A DNA stretch of 64,000 nucleotides from positions 248,001-312,000 of the forward strand of contig CAVUIJ010000017.1 of assembly GCA_963741505.1 (NCBI GenBank), written 5' to 3'. The position numbers and the translations under genes are program-made. Numbering within the stretch: position 1 is the stretch's first letter; each line of letters starts with the position of its first letter. A model generated the notes under the pieces. The model worked only from the letters and a program-made list of their open reading frames with translations, was not told the origin of the DNA and did no database searches. The DNA is from JAKFWF01 sp963741505 (GTDB lineage Bacteria; Pseudomonadota; Alphaproteobacteria; Rhizobiales; Hyphomicrobiaceae). Shown piece by piece: positions 21,264 through 33,221 of this stretch.

Positions 21264-22140
21264 TCAATCGCCGATCGTCGCCTGCCAGCACAACCAGCCT
21301 GGACAACGGGCAGCGATCGCGTCGGCCAGACCGGCGCGGGGCGGGCCGCGCAACAAGCCGAAGCAGGATGGGCCGGCACCCGACATCCGTGCCAGGGCGA
21401 CCGTCGGCTCCGCGCGGAGGACGCCCAGGACATGGCCAATGGCGGGAAACAAGCGGGTCGCGGGCGCCTCGAGATCATTGCCGGCGGCTGCAAGGTCGGC
21501 AATGGCAGCGGCCGTGTCGGGCCAGGGGCCGGGCAATGCCGGCGGCGCCGGCTCGCCGCTCAACGCCGGTGCGGCGAGCGCGCGAAAGACGCGCGCGGTC
21601 TTGTCGGCGGCGACGGGAGCTGTCGGCGCGACGATCAACGCATGAAAGGTCGGGAGCGCCAGCGGCATGACGTGCTCGCCGATGCCCCACATGACGGCAC
21701 CGCGATCGAGCAGGCAGACCGCGACATCGGCGCCGATGCGGCCGGCGAGCGCCTGCCAGTCGATGCGCGTCGCGGCTTCCGGATCGGCGCGCTGCAACGC
21801 GCGCAACAGCGCGCCGGCATCGGCCGAGCCGCCGCCTAGGCCGGCAGCGACTGGGATCGACTTGTCGAGGACGATCGCACAATCGCGCACGAGGCCTGGG
21901 GCGCTTGCGCCGACCAAGTCGGTCACGAGGTCGAGCAGGTTGGGGCCTTCCAGCGGCGCCGGCCTGCGCGCCGGTGACGGTCAGGCCGCGCTTGCCCGCC
22001 GTATCGAGGGTAATGATGTCGGCTGGTGCGTCGGCGAAACCGACGAGGCTCTCGATCGCATGATAGCCGTCCGGCCGGCGGCCGAGCACGCGAAGGGTCA
22101 GGTTGACCTTGGGCCGTGCTCGCTCGGTGAATTTCGCCAT
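21264..22140 (-). CDS. ispE: 4-diphosphocytidyl-2-C-methyl-D-erythritol kinase, one frameshift
   Basis: GHMP kinase of the non-mevalonate isoprenoid pathway. It starts MAKFTERARPKVNLTLRVLG, the ATP loop is PVAAGLGGGSADAGALL, and the C-terminal block is ALARMSGAGPSCFGL. The frame breaks at about 21959, where one extra C separates VTGAQA from the rest; removing it gives APLEGPNLLDLVTDLVG. Length (about 292 residues) is normal. The gene is the second of a minus-strand pair behind the TPR gene, with a 19-bp gap. Confidence 0.9.
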
Positions 22141-22159
22141 CGCCGACTGCGGCTGCTCC

Positions 22160-24009
22160 TCACTGGAACGGCGAGAACGGCGCGAGCTGTGTCTCCACGC
22201 GCTTCTTCGGCGTCTCGACCTTCACAGCTTCCTTGGTTTTCTTGGCGGGGCGCACAGAACCAAGCGAGGCCAAGCCTTTCAACAGCTTCTGGTTGATCTT
22301 CTCCGCGTCGTCGGGCTCCGGCTTCAGCGTCAGCGCCTGCTCCCACTGGAAGCGGGCCTCGCGCTGGCGGCCGATGCGCCAATAGGCGTCGCCGAGATGA
22401 TCGTTCAGCACCGGATCCTCCGGCCGCAACTCGACGGCGCGCTCCAGGTAGCGCACGGCCTCGCGGAAATTGCCGAGCCGGTAGTGCGCCCAACCCAGGC
22501 TGTCGACGATGTAGCCGTCGTCCGGCTTGGCCGCGACGGCCTTCTCGATCATCGCCATGCCCTGCTTCAGATTGCGGTTCTGGTCGATCCAGGAATAGCC
22601 GAGGTAGTTGAGCACCAGCGGCTGGTCGGGCGCGAGCTGCAGTGCGCGCAGCAGATCGGTCTCGGCCAACGGCCACTTCTTGATCCGCTCATAGGAGGTG
22701 CCGCGCGAGTACCAGTAGACCCAGTGGCGGGCCTCGGGACGCGGCGTCAGCGCGATGACGCGCGTGTAGTAGTCGACCGCCTCCTGGAAGCGCTTGTGCG
22801 AGCGCATGATGTCGCCGAGCGTCACCAGCGGGCGCACGTCGTCGGGATTGTCGTTGGCGAGGCGCTCGAGCAATGCTTTCGCGTCGTCGACCTTCTCGAG
22901 CAGGTTCAGGTTCACGGCCTTGCGGATCTCGATGGCGTGCTGCATCGGGGTATCCTTGGGCACGCGGTCGTAGGTGGCGATCGCCGCGTCATAGCGCTTC
23001 GTCACCTCGTAGACGTTGGCAAGCGCTGCCAGCGCGAACGGCGAGTTCGGGCGCAGCACCAGCGCCATCTGCAGGTAGATCGCACCGAGGCTGACGCCGC
23101 CCTCGCTCGATAGCGCCTCGCCGAGGCCGTAAAAGACCTCCGAATAGCCAGCCTCTGGGCTCTCGATGAGCAGCGGAACGACGTCGTTGCCCTGGAGCTG
23201 CGCCTGCAGCGCGCGCACCATCGGCTGGCCTTCGCCGGCGACCTTGTCGAGATGCTCCTTCAGCACCGCGCGCGCGAGCTTCAGATCACCGGCCGCTGGC
23301 GGCATGCTGGGCGTAGGCCAATGCCAGCCGCGGCGTGCGCGGATCCTGGCGAAACACGACCTCGTACTCCTTCCGGGCCTCGGCCTTGCGGCCGGACAGA
23401 TCGGAGATCAGGGCGCGGTGGTAGCGGACATAAGTTTGTGCCGTTTCGGCCAGGCGGCTGCTCTTCAACTGATCGAGGGCGGTGCCGGAATCACCTTGGG
23501 CGAGCTTGACCCAGGCGCGGGCAAGCGTCGTCGTCAACTCGCCGATGGGGCCGCCGCCGGTGGCACGCGAAAGATGCTCGTCGGCGCCCTGCGGATTGCG
23601 ATCCCGCAAATCGGCCGTGGCCAGCCACATGCGAGCCAGACGATGGCCCGGCTGCAGTGCGACGATGCGACGGGCGAGCTCGATGGCATATGCGTGGTTG
23701 CCGTCGGCCGCCTCCATCAGGAAGCTGCTTTCCAACACCACGGCATTGTCGGGGTCCAGGCGCAAGACGTCCCGGTAATGCTTGGCGGCGGCGCTGGTAT
23801 CATGCTGGGTACGGGCGAAGCGGCCGGCGAGATAGCTGCCGAGCAGGCTCGATGCCTCGGGCGGTCGCCTGTGCAGCGGCGGCAGTCTGCGCGTGCGACC
23901 GGAACGTGCCGGCCGGCAGCAATGCCAGCACGATCGCCGATGCATACACGGCTCGCCTCACAGCGCCGCTGGCGCTGGTGGAGCCGATCGAACCTCGTTC
24001 GCGGGGCAA
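22160..24009 (-). CDS. Secreted tetratricopeptide-repeat protein, frameshifted
   Basis: About 615-residue protein with a signal peptide (VYASAIVLALLPAGTFRSHA) and many TPR units; clear ones are AAKHYRDVLRLDPDNAVVLE, FALAALANVYEVTKRYDAAI, PLVLNYLGYSWIDQNRNL and DGYIVDSLGWAHYRLGNF. The YLGY/SLGWAHYRLGNF repeats are typical of a conserved alphaproteobacterial TPR protein next to ispE. Frame breaks lie near 23870 and 23300. The C-terminus is a lysine-rich tail (PAKKTKEAVKVETPKKRVE). Likely a periplasmic scaffold; no specific partner can be shown. Confidence 0.75.
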
Positions 24010-24310
24010 CAGGGCCTCCTGCTCGTACCGACAATCCTGGCCAAGGTAACAAAAACTGCGGCGCTTTGGCGACTCAAGTACGCCGAATCGCCGGGGATTG
24101 TCTCAATCTATCGCATGATAGCTCAGATGCGGCCGACCGGCATCGATATTCGCGGCACTGCACAGCCGATGCGGCCAGTTGAATCGGCCATGTTAGATTG
24201 GCATTGCCTCGGCGGACTGCGATCAGCCATATCCGCTCGCTCCCGCGAGGGCCGACCGAGTGCAGGCAGGCTCGCGCGGCAAGCGGCAATCCCGAGCGAG
24301 TTCAACCGGC

Positions 24311-25411
24311 ATGCGGCGCGCGAACGCCATAGATTTCTGGCGCGGCCTGGCTCTCGTGATGATCTTCGTCGATCACATGCCCGGCCACTTCCTGTCATTG
24401 GCGACGATGCGCAATTTCGCGGTCTGCGATGCCGCGGAGCTGTTCGTGTTCCTGGCCGGCTGGTCGTTGTCCTATGCGACGGGCGGTCCGCTGAAGCCGG
24501 AGCCTCCCGTGCAAACCGTGTTGCGGCTGACGTCACGCGCGATCGAGCTCTATCGCGCGCAACTGACGATCACGCTGCTGGCGCTGGCGATGCTGGCGCT
24601 GGCGGCGATTCTGCGCAACAATCCCGTGTATCTGGAATGGCACAATGCGGGGCAGGCGTTCTTCGATCCGGTCCGGGCGACGATCGGCACGGTGCTGCTC
24701 ACCTACCAGCTCGGCTATTTCAATATCCTGCCGCTCTATATCGTGCTGCTGCTGGCCGCCCCGGTGTTCATCATCCTGGCCCGCAGGCACGTGGCTCTTG
24801 CCATCGGATTGTCGCTCGCCATCTACCTGTTCGCTCTGCTCACCCGGGTCAGCGCTCCCGTGTGGCCTTCGGAAGAACAGTGGTATTTCAACCCGCTGTC
24901 GTGGCAATTGCTGCTGGTGCTGGGGTTCCTGGCGGCAGAGAAGTCCCGCTCGTCGGAACGGCTCGACAGCATTACCGACAGGTTGTTCTATCCCGCCGTC
25001 GCGGTGGCCATAGTCTTTCTGGTGATGGAGCGGCTGCACTGGCGGCCGGATCCGATGCTGGTGCCCGAGCCCAAGCTGTTGTTCCTGGCGAGCAAGACTT
25101 ACCTGTCGCCGATGCGATTGATCAGCCTCATTGCTCTACTCATCGCCTTCAAGGCACTGTTTGACCGCATTGGTCAGGTAAGTCCTATTGCAACGCAATA
25201 TCTGTGTGGACTTGGCCGCAATTCATTGCCCGTGTTCTGTGTGCTATCGTTGCTGTCACTTGCTGGGCAAATCCTTAGGTTTATTTACGATGAAAGCTTG
25301 ATTGTTGACGTCCTACTCGTATTGTGTGGGCTCGGTCTGATGGGATTCACATCATGGTTCGTCGAATGGCGAAGCCGCTCTCCAATGTTGGCGCAGCCGC
25401 GATCTTCCTGA
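24311..25411 (+). CDS. opgC: OpgC-type membrane acyltransferase
   Basis: Intact 366-residue polytopic protein of the OpgC family, which succinylates osmoregulated periplasmic glucans in known members. It opens AIDFWRGLALVMIFVDHMPG with the conserved WRG and HMPGH signature, then about ten hydrophobic segments (for example ITLLALAMLALAAI and YIVLLLAAPVFIILA). The last 58 bp overlap the start of the next gene. ATG 24311 is used because family members begin a few residues before the IDFWRG block. The codon bias drifts to lower GC between 25180 and 25350. Confidence 0.85.
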   Translation: MRRANAIDFWRGLALVMIFVDHMPGHFLSLATMRNFAVCDAAELFVFLAGWSLSYATGGPLKPEPPVQTVLRLTSRAIELYRAQLTITLLALAMLALAAILRNNPVYLEWHNAGQAFFDPVRATIGTVLLTYQLGYFNILPLYIVLLLAAPVFIILARRHVALAIGLSLAIYLFALLTRVSAPVWPSEEQWYFNPLSWQLLLVLGFLAAEKSRSSERLDSITDRLFYPAVAVAIVFLVMERLHWRPDPMLVPEPKLLFLASKTYLSPMRLISLIALLIAFKALFDRIGQVSPIATQYLCGLGRNSLPVFCVLSLLSLAGQILRFIYDESLIVDVLLVLCGLGLMGFTSWFVEWRSRSPMLAQPRSS

Positions 25412-26256
25412 TCGTGGCGGCAGCCGGAGGGCTGCTGGCGATCACGAACGGTGCTCTGGCGCAAGTGGCCGCTGGCGGCACTTCCGCCGGGACGCTCCCG
25501 GCGGGGAGCCTCGATGTCGCCGCCTTGAACAAGATCGCCACCCAGCTCTCCGCCGACTGCCAGGTCACCAGCTCTGCCTATGATGCCAGGGTGGCGCTGC
25601 GGAACGTGCGCAAGGCGATGCGCGAGCGCCGGCCAGTCAAGGTATTGGCGATCGGTGCGTCGTCGAATGTTGGCGCCGGCCCAAATTCCTCCGCGTCCAG
25701 CTATTCCGGCCAGCTCGAGAAGTCGCTTGAAGCCTTCCTGCACGGGATCGACTTCGAGGTGCTGGCCCGCGGAACGACAGGCGCGGTCGCACAAGACGCC
25801 GTCGACAAGATCAAGCTGGAGGTCTCCGACCTGAAGCCCGACCTCGTGGTCTGGCAGCTCGGCTCCACCGATGTGATCGGCCGCTTCAACGGCGACGAGA
25901 CGTCGGACATGGTGCGCAGCACGCTGCGCTGGCTGAAGCAGTACAAGGTCGATGTCGTGCTGATCGACCCGCAGTACTCGGATCGGGTCGCGGCCGATCC
26001 CTACTACGTCAAGTTCGTGCGGACCGTGCGGGACGCCGCGCGCGCCGAGCGGGCGCTGCTGGTGCACCGCTTCGACACCATGGCCGATCTCGCCAAGCGG
26101 GCTTCGAAGTCGGGCGCTTCGTCGACGACTGTCGTGCTCGATCGATTCCAGGTCAACAACCTGAGCTACCGGTGTGTCGCGGAGTATGCTGCACGCGCCG
26201 TCATCGCCGGGCTGCTCGAAGCCGAAAAAGAAGGCGAGACGCCCGCGCAGAAGTAG
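25354..26256 (+). CDS. Secreted SGNH/GDSL-type hydrolase
   Basis: 300-residue exported protein. The signal peptide includes AAIFLIVAAAGGLLAITNG and ends near ALA. SGNH block I is KVLAIGASSNVGAG with the probable nucleophile serine; block III is WQLGSTDVI (Thr replaces the usual Asn-Asp pair); a C-terminal DRFQVNNLSYRC takes the place where a DxxH is normally found. The substitutions make the catalytic set uncertain. Overlap with opgC suggests translational coupling and a joint role in adding or removing acyl groups on a periplasmic glycan (inference). Confidence 0.75.
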   Translation: MVRRMAKPLSNVGAAAIFLIVAAAGGLLAITNGALAQVAAGGTSAGTLPAGSLDVAALNKIATQLSADCQVTSSAYDARVALRNVRKAMRERRPVKVLAIGASSNVGAGPNSSASSYSGQLEKSLEAFLHGIDFEVLARGTTGAVAQDAVDKIKLEVSDLKPDLVVWQLGSTDVIGRFNGDETSDMVRSTLRWLKQYKVDVVLIDPQYSDRVAADPYYVKFVRTVRDAARAERALLVHRFDTMADLAKRASKSGASSTTVVLDRFQVNNLSYRCVAEYAARAVIAGLLEAEKEGETPAQK

Positions 26257-26352
26257 CCCCCCGACGTAGCCACCCGCCGGCATCGGGCTTCGGTCCGAAA
26301 GTCGCGATCCGCCAGGGCAGGAGCGGGCTCGACTGCCGGCTCGCCACTTGGC

Positions 26353-28656
<2,304 letters not shown>

Positions 28657-28820
28657 CGATCTCTCCCCGTTCGGACGATCGTTGTCGCATGCCGGCCGGC
28701 GGGGCGAAAGGTCGTCGTTCGCCGGCATGTAGCGTGGCAGCCACGGGGCGCGAATCAGGCTAACTGGCCCGATGTGCGGCGCGGGTCCAAACGAAGCTGC
28801 GCCGCCGCGGAGCAACAGCG

Positions 28821-29745
28821 ATGATCCGGCGACCGACTTTGGCGATCCTGATGGCGGGCCTGTTGGCGGGCGCGGCAGCCCTCGCCGCAAGTCCAGCCGA
28901 TGCCGCCGACCCGCGCACTGTACGCCAGGGCGAGAAGTCGTTGCCGCCCAGCGGGCAGGACTTCCAGCGCCCGCGCCACGACAGGCCGCTGGCTGACGGT
29001 CTCGTCACGATGGGCACGCGCAATATCGCAGCGGCCTGGTTCTCGGAGCCGACCAACCGCTACCGGCATTCGCCGTTCGGCACCGACAAGCACTCCGCCA
29101 CGCTGACCGTGTCGCTCAAGGACCGGCGGGTCATGCGGCTGACGCTGCCGCCCGACAGCGTGTTCGAGGACCGCATGCCGCGCCTCGCCGACCTCGACGG
29201 CAAGGGCCAGGACATGATCATCGCCATCCGCTCCTACCAGAAGTCCGGCTCGGCGCTGGCGATCATCGCGCAGCGCGGACAGGGCCTCGAGATCATCTCC
29301 GAGACGCCGTCGCTCGGCGCTGCCGTTCCACTGGCTGAACCCGGCCGGCATCGCCGACTTCGACGGCGACGGCCGGCCCGACATCGCGATCGTGACGACG
29401 CCGCATCGTGGCGGTGTGTTGCAGATCTGGACGCTGGACGGCAACGGCAAGCTCGAGGAGATCGCCGACACCGACGACGTGTCGAACCACGTGATGGGCT
29501 CCGTGCACCTCGGCTTGTCGGTGGTCGCCGACTTCGACGGCGACGGCATCGCCGACATCGCGCTGCCGAGCCGGGACCGGCGATCGCTGCGGTTCCTGTC
29601 GCTCAAGAAGGGCGAGATCATCGAGCTGTCACGCGTCGGATTGCCGGCGCCGGCGTCGGAGAATTTCTCGCTCGTCGTACGCGACGGCCGGAAAGCGGTG
29701 AGCGTCGGCCTGGCGGGCGGCCGGGCGGTGATCGTGGAGCCGTGA
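28821..29745 (+). CDS. Secreted FG-GAP/VCBS-repeat protein, one frameshift
   Basis: About 307-residue exported protein. The signal peptide LMAGLLAGAAALAASPADAA is followed by repeats with calcium-binding-like DxDxDG loops: RLADLDGKGQDM, IADFDGDGRPDIAIV and VADFDGDGIADIALP. These are FG-GAP/VCBS blades of an integrin-like propeller. The frame breaks near 29325, between ISETPSLGAA and FHWLNPAGIADFDGDG. The ligand is unknown. It is divergent from maeB, with a 164-bp gap. Confidence 0.75.
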
Positions 29746-29827
29746 GGGGGCGGGGCCAGCGAGGGATGCGATGGTCCGGTGACGGTCGCGATGGGCGAGG
29801 TGCGGAAGTCGGGGCGCCGCGCGAATT

Positions 29828-29872
29828 CCCTCTCCCCGTTCTTACGGGGAGAGGGTTAGGGTGAGGGGCGGC
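29828..29872. repeat. Palindromic repeat, family B copy 1
   Basis: CCCTCTCCCCG, loop TTCTTA, CGGGGAGAGGG, then the tail TTAGGGTGAGGGGCGGCC. It lies 36 bp before the DUF559 start; an inverted copy follows that gene. Confidence 0.8.
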
Positions 29873-29908
29873 CGCTTGTCGGACGGCTGCCGCACGGAGC
29901 CTCGCCGC

Positions 29909-30271
29909 ATGCGCCGCGCTCAGCCTTGGAAGACGAACCGTGCCCGCGTACTTCGCTCGACGGCGACGTCGGCAGAGGAGCGACTTTGGTACGATCTGCG
30001 GGCCCGTCGCTTCAACGACATGAAGTTCGTGCGGCAATGCCCGATCGGGCCGTTCTTCGTCGATTTCGCATGCCGCGAGCTGAAAATCATCGTCGAAGTC
30101 GATGGCGGCACGCACAGCACGGCGGAGGAGCGCGCGCGGGACGCGGAGCGATCAGGCTATCTCGAGGCGCAGGGCTTTCGGATCTTTCGCGCGCACAATC
30201 AGGAAGTCTACGACAACCTCGACGGTGTGCTCGATCCATTGTTGGCGTTCGTCGAGGGGAAGATCGGGTAG
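29909..30271 (+). CDS. DUF559 endonuclease-like protein
   Basis: 120-residue protein of the DUF559 family, related to very-short-patch-repair (Vsr) and PD-(D/E)XK nucleases. Conserved features are TSAEERLWYDLRARR, KFVRQCPIGPFFVDFACRE and the probable metal site LKIIVEVDGGTH, then RDAERSGYLEAQGFRIFR. ATG 29909 is chosen because the family begins shortly before the RARxLR-TSAEE block. DNA cleavage is inferred from the fold; no biological role is proven for the family. The gene is bracketed by family B repeats in opposite orientation. Confidence 0.85.
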   Translation: MRRAQPWKTNRARVLRSTATSAEERLWYDLRARRFNDMKFVRQCPIGPFFVDFACRELKIIVEVDGGTHSTAEERARDAERSGYLEAQGFRIFRAHNQEVYDNLDGVLDPLLAFVEGKIG

Positions 30272-30287
30272 GCTGGCGTCGCGTCGG

Positions 30288-30334
30288 TGGCCGCCCCTCA
30301 TCCCGCCCTTCTCCCCGTAAGGACGGGGAGAAGG
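30288..30334. repeat. Palindromic repeat, family B copy 2 (inverted)
   Basis: Tail GGCCGCCCCTCATCCC first, then the hairpin CTTCTCCCCG, loop TAAGGA, CGGGGAGAAGG. It is inverse to copy 1, and the two flank the DUF559 gene. Confidence 0.8.
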
Positions 30335-30440
30335 AGATGCGCGCGCCGCCACGTCAGCTCAGGGTCATTCACGTCGTTTTCGGTTTTTCCGTCGCGCCGC
30401 GACCTGCCGCGCGATTAGTGCCCGCCGCCCCCGGCAGCCT

Positions 30441-31421
30441 TCAATAGCACACGTTCATCGGCGCTTCGCCGCGCACGAGCACGCGCTCGACGTTGTCCCA
30501 GGCGCCCTGGAACAGCTTCGCCGAGGACTGCCGCGTGACGCCGGCGATGTGGGGCGTCAGCAGCAGGCGGTCGGCGGGCGCGCCGGTGACGGCAAGTAGC
30601 GGATGATCGGGTGGCGGCGGTTCGGTCGAATAGACGTCGACGGCGGCACCGGCGATCTTGCCGCTCGTGATTGCCGTTGCCAATGCCGCCTCGTCGACGA
30701 TGCCTCCACGTGCAGCATTGATGAGAATTGCGCTGGGCTTCATGCGCGCAAGCTCAGCGGCGGCGATCAGATTTGTGGTCTGCGGCAGCAGCGGCACATG
30801 CAGCGTGACGACATCGGCGGAGGCGAGCAACTCGTCGAGCGGCAGCGCGCGCCAGCCGTTGCGGGCAGCCGCCGCCGCATCGCGCGGCGTGGGGTCGAAG
30901 TAGACGATCCGGCTGCCCTGCGACGCAAATGCAGCCGCGACCGCCTCCCCGATGGTGCCGAGGCCGACGATGCCGACGGTGAGCCCCTCCAGGCCAGCGA
31001 GATTGTCCGCTACCATGCGTGCACGGAACGCGGCGTAGTTGCCGCGCTTGATCTCGTCGCTCGACCACGACAGGCGGCGCAGCAGCGTCAGTGCGGCGCC
31101 GACGCAGTATTCCGCAACCGCCGCGTTCGAGGCGCCCGGCACGTTGGCGACCTTGATGCCGAGCCGTTTCATCGCAGCTTCGTCGAGCCGGTCGAGGCCA
31201 GCGCCGGTGACCTGCACGAGGCGCAGCTTCGAGGCCTCGAACATCGCAGGCGCAAGCTTGCCGCCGACCGCGGGAATGACCAATGCGTCGGCGCTGGCGA
31301 TCAGTTGCGCGACGTCGGCATCTGTGGGCGACCGATAGTGGATCGACAGCGACCGCGGCGGCGTCACGCCGACGCGCAGGAAGTCGGCCTCGGGGCGCAG
31401 GCAGAGGACTGTGGGTGTCAT
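30441..31421 (-). CDS. D-isomer specific 2-hydroxyacid dehydrogenase
   Basis: Intact 326-residue NAD-dependent dehydrogenase. The NAD fold is TVGIVGLGTIGEAVAAAFAS; the catalytic set is the arginine in NAARGGIVDEAAL, the glutamate in YSTEPPP and the histidine in LTPHIAGVTRQS. Substrates of this family are glycerate, glyoxylate, lactate or phosphoglycerate analogues; I cannot choose. The N-terminus MTPTVLCLRPEADFLRVGV fits the short forms. It lies downstream of and co-oriented with the tungstate transporter, but separated by about 180 bp, so probably its own unit. Confidence 0.85.
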   Translation of the reverse strand: MTPTVLCLRPEADFLRVGVTPPRSLSIHYRSPTDADVAQLIASADALVIPAVGGKLAPAMFEASKLRLVQVTGAGLDRLDEAAMKRLGIKVANVPGASNAAVAEYCVGAALTLLRRLSWSSDEIKRGNYAAFRARMVADNLAGLEGLTVGIVGLGTIGEAVAAAFASQGSRIVYFDPTPRDAAAAARNGWRALPLDELLASADVVTLHVPLLPQTTNLIAAAELARMKPSAILINAARGGIVDEAALATAITSGKIAGAAVDVYSTEPPPPDHPLLAVTGAPADRLLLTPHIAGVTRQSSAKLFQGAWDNVERVLVRGEAPMNVCY

Positions 31422-31600
31422 GCTGGTCCTGTTCGATGACTGGTGGATCCAGTCATGCACGGGAACCCGTTCGCTTCGCAAGCCGCGCTGCCGCCCAAAT
31501 CTGCAACGCGGCCGCCATCGTCGCGCGAACCGCACGAGCGGGGCTGCGGCCATAGTAGGCGCCCATGGCGGCGAAGAGGCGACCGCGCAGGTCGGGCTCC

Positions 31601-32437
31601 TCAGTTCGTGGCCGCGCCGGCGTTCGGGAAGAACAGCTGCTCGCCGTTGATCTTGTAGGCGGCGATCGCGGCCTGCCCTTCCTTCGAGATCACCCAGTCG
31701 ACGAACGTCTGGCCCAGGTCCTTCTTGACGTGCTTGTGCTTCTCCGGGTTGACCAGGATGATGCCGTACTGGTTGAACAGCCGCTTGTCGCCCTCGATGG
31801 CGATCAGCAGCGCGTCCTTGTTCTTGAACGACAGCCACGTGCCGCGATCCGACAGCACGTAGGCGCCCATCGCGCCGGACGTGTTGAGCGCAGCCCCCAT
31901 GCCCTGGCCGATCTCGCGATACCACGACGGCTTCGTGCCGGCCGGATCGAGCGCGGCAACCTTCCACAGCGCCAGCTCGGCCGCATGCGTGCCGCTCTTG
32001 TCGCCGCGCGACACGAACGGGGTCGCCTTCGCGCTGATCGTCTTCAGCGCGATCACGATGTCCTTGCCGCCCTTGATGCCGGCGGGATCGGTCTTGGGGC
32101 CGATCAGCACGAAGTCGTTGTACATCACGTCGAAGCGCTTCACGCCGAAGCCGTCGGCGACGAACTTCTCCTCTTGCGGCTTGGCATGCACGAACACGAC
32201 GTCGGCATCGCCGCGCCGGCCGGTGTCGATCGCCTGCCCGGTGCCCTGGCTGATCACCTTCACGTCGATGCCGGACTTCGCCTTGAACAGCGGCAGGATG
32301 TGATTGAACAGCCCGGAGTCGACCGTCGATGTCGTCGAGGCGACGACGATCGACTTGTCCTGTGCGCGGGCCGGCTCAGTGGCGAGGGGTGCGCCGAGCG
32401 CGAGCGCGGCGAGCAGTGCCAGATGGTGCAATTTCAT
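31601..32437 (-). CDS. tupA: Tungstate ABC transporter, substrate-binding protein
   Basis: 278-residue periplasmic protein. The signal peptide runs to ATEPARAQ. The oxyanion pocket motif VVASTTSTVDSGLFNHILP is diagnostic of TupA (TTST loop). Further family blocks are GTGQAIDTGRRGDADVVFVH, FVSRGDKSGTHAAEL and YVLSDRGTW. CAGGAG upstream of the start is strong. It binds tungstate (or molybdate less well) for tungsten enzymes. It is the last gene of a minus-strand tupB-tupC-tupA unit, with a 19-bp gap from tupC. Confidence 0.92.
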   Translation of the reverse strand: MKLHHLALLAALALGAPLATEPARAQDKSIVVASTTSTVDSGLFNHILPLFKAKSGIDVKVISQGTGQAIDTGRRGDADVVFVHAKPQEEKFVADGFGVKRFDVMYNDFVLIGPKTDPAGIKGGKDIVIALKTISAKATPFVSRGDKSGTHAAELALWKVAALDPAGTKPSWYREIGQGMGAALNTSGAMGAYVLSDRGTWLSFKNKDALLIAIEGDKRLFNQYGIILVNPEKHKHVKKDLGQTFVDWVISKEGQAAIAAYKINGEQLFFPNAGAATN

Positions 32438-32456
32438 GGTGGTCTCCTGATCGTTT

Positions 32457-33221
32457 CTAGATGACGAGATCGCCGGCCAGGAAGCGGCGCGCCGCCTCGC
32501 TGGCCGGAGCTGAGAAGAAGCGTGCGGCGGGCGCCTGCTCGACGACGCGGCCGTGCGCGAGGAACACGACCTCGTGCGCGAGGCGGCGCGCCTGTCCGAG
32601 ATCATGCGTCGACATCACGATCTTCACGCCCGATGCCGACACGCGCGCGATGATCTCCTCGACGAGCTTCGTCGCCGCCGGGTCGAGGCTCGCCGTCGGC
32701 TCGTCGAGGAACAGGACTTGCGGCTCGCGCGCGAGTGCGCGGGCAAGTGCGAGGCGCTGCTGCTCGCCGCCGGAGAGGCGCCGGGCCGGGCGATCGGCGA
32801 GCGGGGCGATGTGCGCGAGATCGAGCAGGCGCCGGACGTGGCGCTCGTCGGATGGCCGGTCCGCGGCCGCGCAGCGCGTAGGCGATGTTGGCCGCGACCG
32901 TACGCTTCAGCATGACGGGCTTCTGGAACACCATGGCGCGACTGCCGCGCGGCGGCAATGCGCTGCCGCCGAACGTGATGTGCCCCGCCGTCGGCGTCGA
33001 TGAGCCCCATGGCGAGCTTGATCAGCGTCGTCTTGCCCGAGCCGTTCGGCCCCATCAGCACGGTGGGGCCGCCCGCCAGCAGTGTCAGCGTGACGTCTGA
33101 GAGGATGCGGGTCGTGCCCGCGGCGTATGTCACGCCATCGAAGCCGGATCGGCAGGGCGCCTTGCGCCGCGCCTGCGCTTGCGACTGCCGTCGCACCGCT
33201 CATGATCGCGCTATCCAGCAT
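32457..33221 (-). CDS. tupC: Tungstate ABC transporter, ATPase, frameshifted
   Basis: ATP-binding subunit. Visible parts: TYAAGTTRILSDVTLTL, Walker A GPNGSGKTTLIKLAMG, MVFQKPVMLKRTVAANIAYA (Q loop), and MSTHDLGQARRLAHEVVFLA (H loop) near the end LAGDLVI. Walker B and the signature lie in the frame-broken middle (roughly 32640-32900). At least three breaks are present, near 33150, 33000 and 32870. The likely start at 33221 (MLDSAIMSGATAVA) overlaps the tupB stop. It energises tungstate import with TupB. Confidence 0.85.
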
